Shown here in pieces: positions 33,647 through 42,346 of a stretch of DNA of 60,629 bases. The stretch spans positions 1 through 60,629 of the forward strand of contig JAUNWG010000006.1 of the NCBI GenBank assembly GCA_030540435.1. Direction: 5' to 3'. A model generated the notes under the pieces. It was not told where the DNA came from. It saw only the letters and a program-made list of their open reading frames with translations, and did no database searches. The position numbers and the translations under genes are program-made. Positions within the stretch are counted from its first letter, which is position 1, and every line of letters begins with the position of its first letter. The DNA is from Eubacteriales bacterium. GTDB lineage: Bacteria; Bacillota; Clostridia; Oscillospirales; Butyricicoccaceae.

Positions 33647-33695
33647 ATGCGTGAAATCAAGGGGTGCTGCCCTTTCTGATTTCACGCATTTTTAT
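33647..33695 (+). terminator. Leader terminator/attenuator of the MATE gene
   Basis: A perfect 13-bp stem, ATGCGTGAAATCA (33647-33659) with TGATTTCACGCAT (33677-33689), plus an inner AAGGG/CCCTT helix, is followed by TTTTTATTT. It lies between a good promoter and the SD of the MATE gene, so readthrough must be regulated or partial. Confidence 0.7.
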
Positions 33696-33723
33696 TTGCT
33701 GTAAAAGTGAGGAGAATCAAAAA

Positions 33724-35070
33724 ATGATGCAGAAAGAAAATAAAATGGGTGTCATGTCGGTGCCGAGGTTGGTCGTTTCCATGTCGCTCCCGATCATGAT
33801 ATCCATGCTGGTACAATCATTATATAATATTGTAGACAGCGTGTTTGTCGCACAGATCAGCGAGAGCGCACTGACAGCGACATCCATCGCGTATTCGGCG
33901 CAGATGCTGCAGATCGCAGTGGCGGTCGGCACTGGTGTGGGCGTCAATGCGCTGGTATCGCGCAGTCTCGGTGCGAAGCGGTTTGAGGATGCGGACGCTG
34001 CCGCAACAGCAGGACTGGTGCTGACCATACTCAGCTCGCTGGTTTTTGTGCTGTGGGGCATATTCGGGACGGAAGCCTTTATCAGCAGATTTACAGATGA
34101 TCCGGCCATTCTGGCAGATGGCATAGCGTATCTGCATATCTGCCAGATTTTTGCGACCGGTATCTTTCTGGGTACGTTGACCCAGCGGCTGTTGCAGGCG
34201 ACCGGGCGGACCTTCCTCAGTATGATGGCGCAGATCGCCGGTGCGGTTGTAAATCTGGCGCTCGACCCGATCTTGATCTTTGGTTTGTTCGGCTGTCCGG
34301 AAATGGGCATTTCCGGCGCGGCGATCGCAACCGTTATCGGGCAGTGGGTCGCTGCCATTGCAGGTCTGACGCTGCATTTTGTCCAGAATAAAGAGGTACA
34401 TTTTCGCATTCGGTATCTGATTCCAAAAAAGCAGCATATCGCGGCGATCTATAAGGTAGGCGCACCGACGATTTTGACACAAGCGTTTGGCAGTATCATG
34501 ATTGCGCTGATGAATATGGCGCTGGTTATGTTCTCGACAACTGCCGTTGCGTTTTTCGGCGTGTATTTCAAGCTGCAAAGTTTCCTGTTTATGCCGATGA
34601 ATGGTCTCGGGCAAGGCTCTCTGCCTATTGTCAGTTACAATTTCGGTGCAAGGAAACCGGACCGCATTCGGCAGACATGCCGTACGGCGCTTACCGTTGG
34701 TGTCGGCATCGCACTGGCGGGCATGGTCGTTTTCCTGATTTTTCCGCATGGTCTGCTGACGCTGTTTCATGCAAGTGATGCAATGAGGGAAATCGGTGTT
34801 CCGGCGCTGCGCATCATTTCCATTACATTTGTCCTGTCTGCTGTCACCATGATCGTCGGCTATGTGATATCGGGATTGGGCAATGGCATGGTCAACATGA
34901 TCGGCACAGCTCTGCGGCAGGTCGTGATATTGATTCCTGCGGTGTTTGTGTTCGGTCAGATTGGCGGTATCCATATGGTATGGTTCGCCTTCTGGATTTC
35001 CGAAATCTGTGCATGCAGCTTTGCGGTGTATCATTTGCGGAAATATTTAAAGAAAATCGAACAGCTGTAA
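33724..35070 (+). CDS. MATE-family multidrug/cation antiporter
   Basis: A 448-residue protein with about 12 hydrophobic helices in two similar halves: MSLPIMISMLVQSLYNIVD at the start of half one, and VGAPTILTQAFGSIMIALMNM at the start of half two. It exports drugs or metabolites using a Na+ or H+ gradient. ATG 33724 follows GAGGAG. It is preceded by a promoter and a terminator-like hairpin in the leader, suggesting induction by attenuation. Confidence 0.93.
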   Translation: MMQKENKMGVMSVPRLVVSMSLPIMISMLVQSLYNIVDSVFVAQISESALTATSIAYSAQMLQIAVAVGTGVGVNALVSRSLGAKRFEDADAAATAGLVLTILSSLVFVLWGIFGTEAFISRFTDDPAILADGIAYLHICQIFATGIFLGTLTQRLLQATGRTFLSMMAQIAGAVVNLALDPILIFGLFGCPEMGISGAAIATVIGQWVAAIAGLTLHFVQNKEVHFRIRYLIPKKQHIAAIYKVGAPTILTQAFGSIMIALMNMALVMFSTTAVAFFGVYFKLQSFLFMPMNGLGQGSLPIVSYNFGARKPDRIRQTCRTALTVGVGIALAGMVVFLIFPHGLLTLFHASDAMREIGVPALRIISITFVLSAVTMIVGYVISGLGNGMVNMIGTALRQVVILIPAVFVFGQIGGIHMVWFAFWISEICACSFAVYHLRKYLKKIEQL

Positions 35071-35072
35071 GC

Positions 35073-35102
35073 GAAAGCCCGACGGGAAGCCGCCGGGCTT
35101 TC
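35073..35102. terminator. Bidirectional terminator between MATE and anti-sigma genes
   Basis: GAAAGCCCG (35073-35081) pairs with CGGGCTTTC (35094-35102), with an inner CGG/CCG helix. Confidence 0.75.
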
Positions 35103-35106
35103 AAGT

Positions 35107-36138
35107 TTACCATTTCAACAGAATACGAACAGCGATGACAACGCCGATCACGCCGATCACACCCATTACCTGATACAGGAACATAAAATTGACTTTTCCC
35201 ATACCGTAATATTGATTTTCGTATGGATTCGTTTCTCCATCGTCGATGGCATATTGTTCGGTGATATCATTCCCGTCTTTGTCCAGCAAAGCGCAGTTTA
35301 AAATGTATGGACCCGCATACGGGATGTATTCCTCCTCTTCTGCCTGTGGGAAGATCGCTTCAAGCTCCGATGGGTCCAATATTTGAAGAAAGTTTGTTTC
35401 GGTGATAGGATAGTCCTTTTCGACCACTGTTTCTGCTTGATTCTCGGTAGATGATAATGTAACACGAACAGAATCGACGTCCTTGCAGTGATAGCCGGAC
35501 AGAACGCAGATGTGCTCATCGTAGAAATGATTATCATAAGAAAGTGTGTAATCCTGACGAAGCGGGGAAGTGTTGGGCAGCGTAATGTTGTATCCGATGA
35601 CACCGGCAGAGGAATGCGTATTTTCTACAAAGACCATGTAGACACAGTATTTTCCATTGATGCCACGCACCAACTCCATATAGCCACGGTGCTTCTCCGC
35701 ATCCTTAGCAATGAAGGACACCAGCAGATATGAACCGGTATCCGTGCGAGCTGTGATTTGCAGCGGCGTGCCTGTTTCCAGATAGCAATAAGGATTGTCG
35801 TATAAATCGGCTTCCAACGCGTTCAGCAGGTCGGCTTCATCATTGGAATAGCGGAACACATGACCGTAGACCAGACACATGCAGAGTAGTGCGGCCACTA
35901 TTGCTAGAATAGCAGCGGCAATGCGGTTATTTCGCGCCCGTTTCAAAAAACGCAAGGATTTTTTGGATACCGGCTGCATGGGAAGCTGTGTGCGCATCTG
36001 CTGCTCCTGCGCACGGCAGTCGACGCAGCCTTCCAGATGCTCCGCCACTTGGCGGGAGGTCTCCGGCTCGGTCAGGTTTTCGATGTAGGACGGCAGCAGG
36101 TCGCGTACAACACAGCAATCGAGTTTATTCTGTTTCAT
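35107..36138 (-). CDS. Membrane anti-sigma factor with zf-HC2 domain
   Basis: A 343-residue protein. The N-terminal cytoplasmic zinc-finger anti-sigma domain has CCVVRDLLPSYIENLTEP then HLEGCVDC (the HxxxCxxC site, residues 36-43). A transmembrane helix follows at about 70-92, then a large outer domain and a second helix near the C-terminus. It would hold the ECF sigma factor at 36125 inactive until an envelope signal arrives. ATG 36138 follows GGGAGG and overlaps the sigma gene's 3' end, so the pair is coupled. The outer domain resembles the gene at 36745. Confidence 0.88.
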   Translation of the reverse strand: MKQNKLDCCVVRDLLPSYIENLTEPETSRQVAEHLEGCVDCRAQEQQMRTQLPMQPVSKKSLRFLKRARNNRIAAAILAIVAALLCMCLVYGHVFRYSNDEADLLNALEADLYDNPYCYLETGTPLQITARTDTGSYLLVSFIAKDAEKHRGYMELVRGINGKYCVYMVFVENTHSSAGVIGYNITLPNTSPLRQDYTLSYDNHFYDEHICVLSGYHCKDVDSVRVTLSSTENQAETVVEKDYPITETNFLQILDPSELEAIFPQAEEEEYIPYAGPYILNCALLDKDGNDITEQYAIDDGETNPYENQYYGMGKVNFMFLYQVMGVIGVIGVVIAVRILLKW

Positions 36139-36631
36139 TTTGGTCACCTCCCATGATTTTTGTCAGTTGTTCTTTGCCGCGGTAAAAACGCACGCGCGCC
36201 CAGGTTTCGGTATGGCCCATGATATCCCCAATCTCGCGGAAGGAAAATCCGGCGGTCAGCCGAAGATGGATGACATCCCGCGTTTCAGGAGTTAATTTTT
36301 GCAGGGCACGGTATAAGTTCATACGCTCCTCGCGCTGCTGGGCTTCTGCTTCCGGGTTATCCGCAGCAGTCAGACCGGCGATGTGTGTATCTTCCAGCGG
36401 GACAGTGCGTTTGCGCCGCTGCAATTCTTTGTACCATAGCCGCTTAGCGATCGCACACAGCCAGACTTGCGGGGTACAGTCGCCGCGGAACGTATGCAGG
36501 CTCTTGATGGCCTGATAAAAGGTTTCCTGCGTCAACTCTTCGGCGGTATCCGAATCCCCGGTCAGGACGTATAGGTATCGGTATACCTGCTGGGCGTGCT
36601 GCTCATACAGGTCTTCACTTTTGTGCTTCAC
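36125..36631 (-). CDS. ECF-type RNA polymerase sigma factor
   Basis: A 168-residue sigma factor: region 2 (LYEQHAQQVYRYLYVLTGD then AEELTQETFYQA) and region 4 (LTPETRDVIHLRLTAGFSFREIGDIMGHT). The start is GTG 36631 (GGAGG eight bases upstream), in preference to a GTG three codons earlier that overlaps this site. It is encoded with its anti-sigma factor and probably activates its own operon from 36659-36689. Confidence 0.92.
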   Translation of the reverse strand: MKHKSEDLYEQHAQQVYRYLYVLTGDSDTAEELTQETFYQAIKSLHTFRGDCTPQVWLCAIAKRLWYKELQRRKRTVPLEDTHIAGLTAADNPEAEAQQREERMNLYRALQKLTPETRDVIHLRLTAGFSFREIGDIMGHTETWARVRFYRGKEQLTKIMGGDQNETE

Positions 36632-36658
36632 GGCGCTCACCTCCTGTCTACTTCTATC

Positions 36659-36689
36659 TGTTAGTGCTTTTTGTCGGAAATTCGTTACA
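36659..36689 (-). promoter_or_regulatory. Candidate ECF autoregulatory promoter
   Basis: On the minus strand TGTAAC (36684-36689) and CTAACA (36659-36664) lie 19 bases apart, just upstream of the sigma gene. A TGTAAC-type -35 is common for ECF-dependent promoters; the assignment is tentative. Confidence 0.4.
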
Positions 36690-36717
36690 TAGGATCATGA
36701 AAATTTTTCAAAAAAAT

Positions 36718-36735
36718 CCCGGCAGGGAAGCCGGG
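36718..36735 (-). terminator. Terminator after the anti-sigma-like gene
   Basis: CCCGGC and GCCGGG form a 6-bp GC stem. Read leftward it is followed by ATTTTTTT. Confidence 0.7.
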
Positions 36736-36744
36736 CACATGGAT

Positions 36745-37536
36745 TTATTGTTTCCGTAGACATTGAATGAGGTAAAAAGCACCAACAAAAAGAACACTTG
36801 CAATAAGGAATTTATAGTTATCCGGTTCCCCAAGGCCACGGACAGCAGAAGCAGTGCCGACAGTATCGACAGCGGAGGGGATCAGATATTTCTCTGTGAT
36901 GTCATTTCCAGCGGCATCCAGAGAGCGTACCGATTCCAACCATACATAGAATGGCGCACTGTGAAACGCAAACATGTCCTCAAATTCCTCCTGTGAAAAA
37001 ATGGTCAGTTTCTGGATGGAATCAGCGGGAATCGTGTGGGAAACGTGATATTCACGCTCAAAGCTATCCTCTGGCACGGTATAGGCACAGTTGAGCTGAA
37101 ACGACTGGATTTTGCTGTTTTCCGTGATGTCGGAAGCCAGCAGATAATATTTGGTCTGAGGAGCATCCTCTACTCCATAGGAACTTAAGTATATCATAAA
37201 GGAGTCCTGTACCGCGCCTTCGGTATAAGGGAATGCATCATATTGTGCCGAAAGCGGGCGATATCTTCCGTTAATGCCGCGCTGCAGCTGTATTATACCG
37301 TGGCTGTTCGTGGTGTTATCCACGGAGAAGCACAGGTATAGATAGCCGTCCCGCTTTGCGGAGGAGAGTACGTGTATCGGTTTATCCATAAAGGAGTCTT
37401 CGCCAAAGAACGATTCGACAGCTTTTTGGTGCCCAGCGTCCGTATCTGCATAACGGAATACAAAGCAATAAACCACACAGCAGGCGATCAGCGTGACAAC
37501 GATAATTTTTACGCAGGAAAGTGTCTTTGTTTTCAT
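36745..37536 (-). CDS. Paralogue of the anti-sigma outer domain, lacking the zinc finger
   Basis: A 263-residue membrane protein with an N-terminal helix (about 10-28), an outer domain and a C-terminal helix. It matches the anti-sigma factor at 35107 in the FRYADTDAG/FRYSNDEAD start, the QRGINGRYR/VRGINGKYC segment and the AAGNDITEKYLI/KDGNDITEQYAI segment. It has no zf-HC2 domain, so it cannot bind sigma in the usual way. It lies directly upstream of the sigma/anti-sigma pair and may compete for or modulate the same outer signal. GGAGGG precedes the ATG. Confidence 0.7.
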   Translation of the reverse strand: MKTKTLSCVKIIVVTLIACCVVYCFVFRYADTDAGHQKAVESFFGEDSFMDKPIHVLSSAKRDGYLYLCFSVDNTTNSHGIIQLQRGINGRYRPLSAQYDAFPYTEGAVQDSFMIYLSSYGVEDAPQTKYYLLASDITENSKIQSFQLNCAYTVPEDSFEREYHVSHTIPADSIQKLTIFSQEEFEDMFAFHSAPFYVWLESVRSLDAAGNDITEKYLIPSAVDTVGTASAVRGLGEPDNYKFLIASVLFVGAFYLIQCLRKQ

Positions 37537-37665
37537 AGGAGCCCTCCTTTTTTGGAATGGAGATCGGTAGGATTACCTAAATTATACCATTTCATCATAT
37601 ACGGTTCAAGGAAATATGCACAAAAATGGAGGCGTGGTAAATTCGGTGTACCTGAGTAGCTGGTT

Positions 37666-37705
37666 TCGCCCATAGGCTCCCTCAGACGAGGGAGGCTTTG
37701 GCGTG
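37666..37705. repeat. Short palindromic intergenic repeat
   Basis: GGCTCCCTC-AGAC-GAGGGAGGC forms a 7-8 bp GC-rich hairpin in the 236-bp gap 37537-37772. It resembles the REP-like CTCCCT...GAGGGAG palindromes found between genes in many Clostridia. The rest of the gap holds nothing that I recognise. Confidence 0.4.
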
Positions 37706-37772
37706 CTGTTTCGCCCACATGTCGCCACAAAAAACGAGACCGCCCATACGGATGGTCTCGCGCACAAAATGG

Positions 37773-38651
37773 TTATTTTTTCGTCACAGCGATCCACACC
37801 TCGCTGTCATATGCCTGCCCGTAGGCGCAGCCGGGGGAATATACCTCCAGGTCATATGTCCCGATCGGCTTGTAATCCGATGCCGGGAAAAATTCCGAAA
37901 ATACCCGGTGCAGCAGCGCTTGGATGTCCTGCGGCTGACCGGACTCTACGGCAAATATCATCCATGTGGCAGCGGGTACGTCAAACAGCGCATAGCCCTC
38001 CGGTACCTCTCCGCCTGCATATTCCGCGCCGATGGAATATGGAAAATCCTTCACGACTGTGGAATCCTCGGTGCACATGCCGACGATACTGCCCTGTAAA
38101 ACACCGTCCTTCTTTGCTGCTTGCGACAGATAGGCAACCGTGCCGTCCAGATGGCAGTCCGCCCAGAAGCGCGGGATGTCCTTCCGACCGACGATATCCT
38201 CGATTTTTACAAAACGCTGGGTCTTTGCCATGATCTGAAATGCTTCCTTGTGTTCGATTTTGTACTGCATACTGCTTCCGCCTTTCACTGAAATAGAGAT
38301 TGACAGACGGGAAAAGGATCGCAGGGGCAGGGCATTCTTTCGCGCGGCGTTTGGCGTCACACCATGAAACCGGGTGAATGCACGGGTAAAGCCCTCCGGC
38401 GTGTCATAGCCATATTTCAGCGCGATATCAATGATTTTCGCATCAGTTGACAGCAGCTCATTGCCGGCAAGTGTGAGCCTGCGGTTGCGGATGTATTCGC
38501 CAGGGGCAATGCCGCACAGGATAGAAAATATCTTTTGGAAATAAAAACCTGATACATGCATTTCCTGTCCGATGCGAGCATAGTCCGGTGGTTCTGTGAT
38601 ATGCGCTTCCATATAATCTATGGCGTGCTGAAAACTTTTTGCCCAATCCAT
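37773..38651 (-). CDS. AraC-family regulator with GyrI-like effector domain
   Basis: A 292-residue regulator. The N-terminal AraC DNA-binding domain occupies residues 5-105 (two helix-turn-helix motifs, ending in the PNAARKN region). The C-terminal half, residues 125-290, is a GyrI-like/BmrR-type effector-binding domain (KDIPRFWADC, EYAGGEVPEGYALFDVPAATW). Such proteins sense hydrophobic drugs or metabolites. ATG 38651 is preceded by GGAGGGG, which an upstream ATG overlaps. Confidence 0.88.
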   Translation of the reverse strand: MDWAKSFQHAIDYMEAHITEPPDYARIGQEMHVSGFYFQKIFSILCGIAPGEYIRNRRLTLAGNELLSTDAKIIDIALKYGYDTPEGFTRAFTRFHGVTPNAARKNALPLRSFSRLSISISVKGGSSMQYKIEHKEAFQIMAKTQRFVKIEDIVGRKDIPRFWADCHLDGTVAYLSQAAKKDGVLQGSIVGMCTEDSTVVKDFPYSIGAEYAGGEVPEGYALFDVPAATWMIFAVESGQPQDIQALLHRVFSEFFPASDYKPIGTYDLEVYSPGCAYGQAYDSEVWIAVTKK

Positions 38652-38734
38652 CGTGTTCCCCTCCATCTGCCTCTATCTTACCGGGTTTGGCGGAAGACTT
38701 CGTGATTTTTTCAGTCCGGTTTTGTCCGAAGGAA

Positions 38735-38768
38735 AAAACACAGCACCCGGTAACAGATGCTGTGTTTT
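38735..38768 (-). terminator. Terminator after pth
   Basis: AAAACACAGCA (38735-38745) pairs with TGCTGTGTTTT (38758-38768). Read leftward it is followed by TTTTTT. Confidence 0.8.
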
Positions 38769-38780
38769 GCTATGGCGTAC

Positions 38781-39437
38781 TTATTTACACTGTTTCGGTT
38801 GCGCCGCTTTGCCGTTGTATTTCTGCGTGGCAGCGTGCACGCCGTTTTCAATCAGCTCAGAAACGGCCAGAACAGCGCGGTCAACCGCATCGTTCATGGC
38901 GGGCATTTCTTCCTCGGTGACGTTGGACAGCACCCAGTCGGCAAGGTCATAGTCCGGGTGCGGCTTTGCGCCGATGCCGACCTTGATGCGCGGGAACTGG
39001 TCGGAGCCAAGCTCCGCGATGATATCCTTTACACCGTTTTGCCCACCGGCAGAGCCCTTCGGACGGATGCGCAGCGTGCCCACCGGCAGGGAAATATCGT
39101 CAAATATGACGAGGATATGCTCCGGCGGGATTTTGTAAAAATCCGCAGCTGCGCCGACCGCTTCGCCCGACAGGTTCATGTAGGTCTGCGGCTTGACCAG
39201 CAGGACGCGGTGCCCGCCGAGGACAGCTTCCCCGGTCAGCGCCTTGAATTTGTGGCGGTCGCAGCGCACATTATGCTTTTTGCACAGTGCATCCATCACG
39301 CGAAAGCCGGTATTGTGGCGGGTGTTGGTATACTGGATGCCCGGATTGCCCAGACCGACCACCAGCCAGTCAATCGGCTGCGGTGTCTTGTCCTTCTTTT
39401 CCTGCTCCAGCTTTGCGAAAATATCAAAAATAGACAT
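38781..39437 (-). CDS. pth: Peptidyl-tRNA hydrolase
   Basis: A 218-residue Pth: VVGLGNPGIQYTNTRHNTGF near residue 26 (catalytic His in the TRHN motif), LLVKPQTYMNLSG, VIFDDISLPVGTLRIRPKGSAGGQNG and VGIGAKP. It recycles peptidyl-tRNA released from stalled ribosomes. About 25 extra N-terminal residues precede the conserved core; a later start is possible but no better ribosome site is apparent. It lies 9 bases downstream of fakA, in one operon. Confidence 0.93.
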   Translation of the reverse strand: MSIFDIFAKLEQEKKDKTPQPIDWLVVGLGNPGIQYTNTRHNTGFRVMDALCKKHNVRCDRHKFKALTGEAVLGGHRVLLVKPQTYMNLSGEAVGAAADFYKIPPEHILVIFDDISLPVGTLRIRPKGSAGGQNGVKDIIAELGSDQFPRIKVGIGAKPHPDYDLADWVLSNVTEEEMPAMNDAVDRAVLAVSELIENGVHAATQKYNGKAAQPKQCK

Positions 39438-39446
39438 AGGATGGTA

Positions 39447-41114
39447 TCAGCCTTCTGCGGAAATGAAATAGTAATAGACCGGCTGACCGCCATTGATAAT
39501 GGTGATCTCAGCATTCGGTGCTTCCTTATGGGCGAGCTTTTCTACCCTGGCAGCATCCTCTTCGGTCATATCTGCGCCATAGATGATGTTGATAAAGGAG
39601 CAATCCTTGCGTGTCATTTCCTTGACCAGCTTTTTGACGGCGTCATCCAGCTTGCGGCTGTTTGCACACAGCTTGGATTCGTACAGGGAAAGATATTCGC
39701 CCTCCTTGATGCGCTTGCCGTCAAAATCGGAGTTGCGGGCAGCATAGGTGACCTGTCCGGAACGGACGTTTGCAGCTGCATCCAGCATTGCTTCGCGGTT
39801 TTCATCCATTTCCATGCTTTCGTCAAAGGACAGCATCGCAGAAATGCCCTGCGGGATATTTTTAGTCGGGATGATAACGACTGTCTTGGTCTCACAAAGC
39901 GGGACAGCCTGCTCCGCTGCCATGATGATATTCTTGTTGTTCGGCAACACAAAGACGATCTCTGCCGGAACCGCGTCGATGGCGTGCAGGATATCATCGG
40001 TGGACGGATTCATGGTCTGGCCGCCCTGTACCATCTGGTCAACGCCGAGGTCCTGGAATACGCTGACAAGACCCTCGCCCGCAGCGACGGAAACGAAGCC
40101 GTACTTCTTTTCCGGCTGTGCAATGACGCGCTTTTTGTTCTTGCTTTCCAGACCCGCAGCCTCTTCCACGATCTTTGCGGAATGCTGCTGGCGCATGTTT
40201 TCAATCTTTACCGTGAGCAGCTGACCGAACTTCAGACCGGCTGCCAGCGCTTCATTCGGCTGGTCGGTGTGCACATGCACCTTGATGATGTCGTCATCTT
40301 CAACGACAACAAGGCTGTCGCCAATGCTGTTCAGGAACGAGCGCAGGCGCTGGACATTGCGCGCCTTGTCGCGGCGCTCTGCGATAAATTCGGTGCAGTA
40401 GGTGAAGGTGATGTCCTCATCCTTGATGTCCGCAAAGGTCGCGCCGGTCTTGGCTTCTGCCTCCGGTTCCGCCTTGACGACACGCTCCTTTTTGATACCG
40501 TTGTATGCGTCCCGCATACCCTCAAAGATGGTGAGGAAGCCGAAGCCTCCTGCATCCACAACGCCTGCCTTCTCCAAGACCGGGTTCTGATGGGTGGTTT
40601 CTGCCAGCGCCTCGTGACCCTTTTCCAGGATCGCACGCAGAACTTCATCACAGCCGATGTCCGGGTTGGACTGGCACAGCTCAACTGCGTGCTGGGCAGC
40701 GACGCGGGATACTGTGAGAATCGTGCCCTCTGCCGGCTTCATGACAGCCTTATACGCTGCCTGTACGCCCTCCTGCAGGGCGAGCGCGATGTCCTGTCCG
40801 GTTGCCTGCTTACATTTTTTCAGGTGCTTGGACATGCCGCGGAACAGCAGGGACAGGATAACACCGGAGTTGCCGCGTGCACCGCGCAGCAGTGCAGAGG
40901 CGGTGGCAGCGCTTGCCGCTGCCAGCTCCGGCTCAGTCAGCTTGGATACCTCATTTTTCGCAGACGCCATCGTCAGCGACATATTGGTACCGGTATCACC
41001 GTCCGGCACCGGGAAAACATTCAGCTCATTTGCTTCTTCTTTTTTTTCTTCAATAGACAGCGCGCCTTCAATCACCATGGCGCAGAACAGCTGCCCGTCA
41101 ATCAGTTTTGACAA
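39447..41114 (-). CDS. fakA: Fatty-acid kinase subunit A-like (DAK2/YloV) protein
   Basis: A 555-residue DhaL/DegV-type kinase. The N-terminal DAK2 domain (NVFPVPDGDTGTNMSLTM, GARGNSGVILS, then the KPAEGTILTV region) binds ATP and Mg through its aspartates. The middle and C-terminal halves match YloV/FakA (HVHTDQPNEAL near residue 280). FakA phosphorylates fatty acids held by a FakB (DegV) protein for phospholipid synthesis. It follows asp23 as in other Firmicutes. Confidence 0.9.
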   Translation of the reverse strand: MSKLIDGQLFCAMVIEGALSIEEKKEEANELNVFPVPDGDTGTNMSLTMASAKNEVSKLTEPELAAASAATASALLRGARGNSGVILSLLFRGMSKHLKKCKQATGQDIALALQEGVQAAYKAVMKPAEGTILTVSRVAAQHAVELCQSNPDIGCDEVLRAILEKGHEALAETTHQNPVLEKAGVVDAGGFGFLTIFEGMRDAYNGIKKERVVKAEPEAEAKTGATFADIKDEDITFTYCTEFIAERRDKARNVQRLRSFLNSIGDSLVVVEDDDIIKVHVHTDQPNEALAAGLKFGQLLTVKIENMRQQHSAKIVEEAAGLESKNKKRVIAQPEKKYGFVSVAAGEGLVSVFQDLGVDQMVQGGQTMNPSTDDILHAIDAVPAEIVFVLPNNKNIIMAAEQAVPLCETKTVVIIPTKNIPQGISAMLSFDESMEMDENREAMLDAAANVRSGQVTYAARNSDFDGKRIKEGEYLSLYESKLCANSRKLDDAVKKLVKEMTRKDCSFINIIYGADMTEEDAARVEKLAHKEAPNAEITIINGGQPVYYYFISAEG

Positions 41115-41168
41115 TGAAATTGCCTCCTTCTATTGATAGCGTGCGGATACACGCACATGGACAGCCTG

Positions 41169-41519
41169 TCAGTCCGCCCGGATGGCATCGACATATACGT
41201 CAACATTTTTTACGTCAATGCCGGTCATTTTTTCTACATTATAACGGACCTCGTTGATAATCGAACGGCAGATCGTTGCAATGTTTACGCCGTGTTCAAC
41301 AGCGAGGTGCAGGTCGATGTTTACACCGCCATCCTCAGCTTCCGTAATACGCACGCCGCGCGACATATTCTCCCGGCGCAGCAAATGGGCAATGCCATCA
41401 GAAACGGAGCGGATGGTCATACCCTTGACGCCGAAGCAGCTCATAGCGGCGTAGCCTGCAATGTCTGCCAGTACTTCCGGTGCAATATTGATGAATCCGA
41501 GATCGGCTTTGATCGTCAT
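41169..41519 (-). CDS. Asp23/Gls24-family envelope stress protein
   Basis: A 116-residue DUF322 protein (INIAPEVLADIAGYAAMSCFGVKGM, then GVNIATICRSIINEVRYNVEKMTG). It is widely encoded just upstream of fakA/yloV, as here with a 54-bp gap. The family localises to the membrane periphery and is linked to cell-envelope homeostasis. GAGGAA precedes the ATG. Confidence 0.9.
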   Translation of the reverse strand: MTIKADLGFINIAPEVLADIAGYAAMSCFGVKGMTIRSVSDGIAHLLRRENMSRGVRITEAEDGGVNIDLHLAVEHGVNIATICRSIINEVRYNVEKMTGIDVKNVDVYVDAIRAD

Positions 41520-41667
41520 CGCAATTCCTCCTCTATACTTATGGATCAGGTTTGTTTTCTACACAATAGCTCCATTATATTTTATAATATTTTTGCGTCT
41601 GCGACAAGAGGATTTTACAAATGCGATACATAGTTTCTGAAGTTTTCATGGAAACTGAGACAGGAAA

Positions 41668-41707
41668 CAAACATTTGTTTGATTTTTTGTGCAAAATGCG
41701 ATACAAT
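41668..41707 (+). promoter_or_regulatory. lexA promoter with overlapping SOS box
   Basis: TTGATT (41679-41684), a 17-bp spacer and TACAAT (41702-41707) form the promoter. A perfect palindrome CAAACA-TT-TGTTTG (41668-41681) covers the start of the -35. It differs from the Gram-positive LexA box CGAAC-N4-GTTCG by one symmetric change, which fits lexA autorepression. Confidence 0.72.
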
Positions 41708-41755
41708 AACGGTATATATTGTGTCAAAACATCCACAGGAAAGGGAGGGGTCATC

Positions 41756-42346
41756 ATGCGCCCGATTTCTGATAAGCAGAAGCAGATTCTGGCATTTATC
41801 CGGGAGTATACTGTCTCGCAGGGATATCCGCCGTCGGTACGCGAGATCGGAGCAGCGGTAGGGCTGCGTTCACCATCCACCGTGCATTCCCATATCAAGC
41901 GGCTGAAGGAGCTGGGGTATCTGGAAAAGGATGAACATAAAACACGCGCCATCACGCTGGCGGGACGTTCTGAAGCCAGTGAGGTCCCGATCCTTGGGCG
42001 TGTGACAGCAGGTATGCCGATCCTCGCCGTTGAGGAGGTGGAGGGCGTACTGCATGTTGACCTGCACGGCAGCGGGGATTATTTTGCGCTGCGCATCCGC
42101 GGCGATTCCATGATCGAGGCCGGCATTCTGGACGGGGATTATATTGTCGTGCGCAGCCAGAATTACGCACAGGATGGGCAGATCGTGGTGGCGGTCATCG
42201 AGGATGAAGCGACATGCAAGCGCATCGAGAAGCGCGATGGGCATATCTGGCTGATGCCGGAAAACCCGGGCTATTCGCCGATTCCGGGAGACAATGCCTA
42301 TATTATCGGCGTGGTTGCAAAAGTGGTGCGGGATTATTCGGTATGA
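41756..42346 (+). CDS. lexA: LexA SOS repressor
   Basis: A 196-residue repressor-protease. The N-terminal winged helix (ISDKQKQILAFIREY, GYPPSVREIGAAVGLRSPSTVHSHI) is followed by the Ala-Gly type cleavage region (RVTAGMPILA), the catalytic Ser in RGDSMIEAGI and a Lys in the VAVIEDEATCKRIE region. RecA filaments trigger self-cleavage. ATG 41756 follows GGGAGGGG; the longer frame to 41621 covers the promoter and was rejected. Its stop overlaps recG (ATGA). Confidence 0.95.
   Translation: MRPISDKQKQILAFIREYTVSQGYPPSVREIGAAVGLRSPSTVHSHIKRLKELGYLEKDEHKTRAITLAGRSEASEVPILGRVTAGMPILAVEEVEGVLHVDLHGSGDYFALRIRGDSMIEAGILDGDYIVVRSQNYAQDGQIVVAVIEDEATCKRIEKRDGHIWLMPENPGYSPIPGDNAYIIGVVAKVVRDYSV

Noticed and set aside
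38757..41111. A 784-codon open frame on the plus strand opposite fakA and pth
   Set aside because: It is antisense to two clearly conserved genes, has no ribosome site and no recognisable domain. Long antisense frames are common in GC-rich coding DNA.
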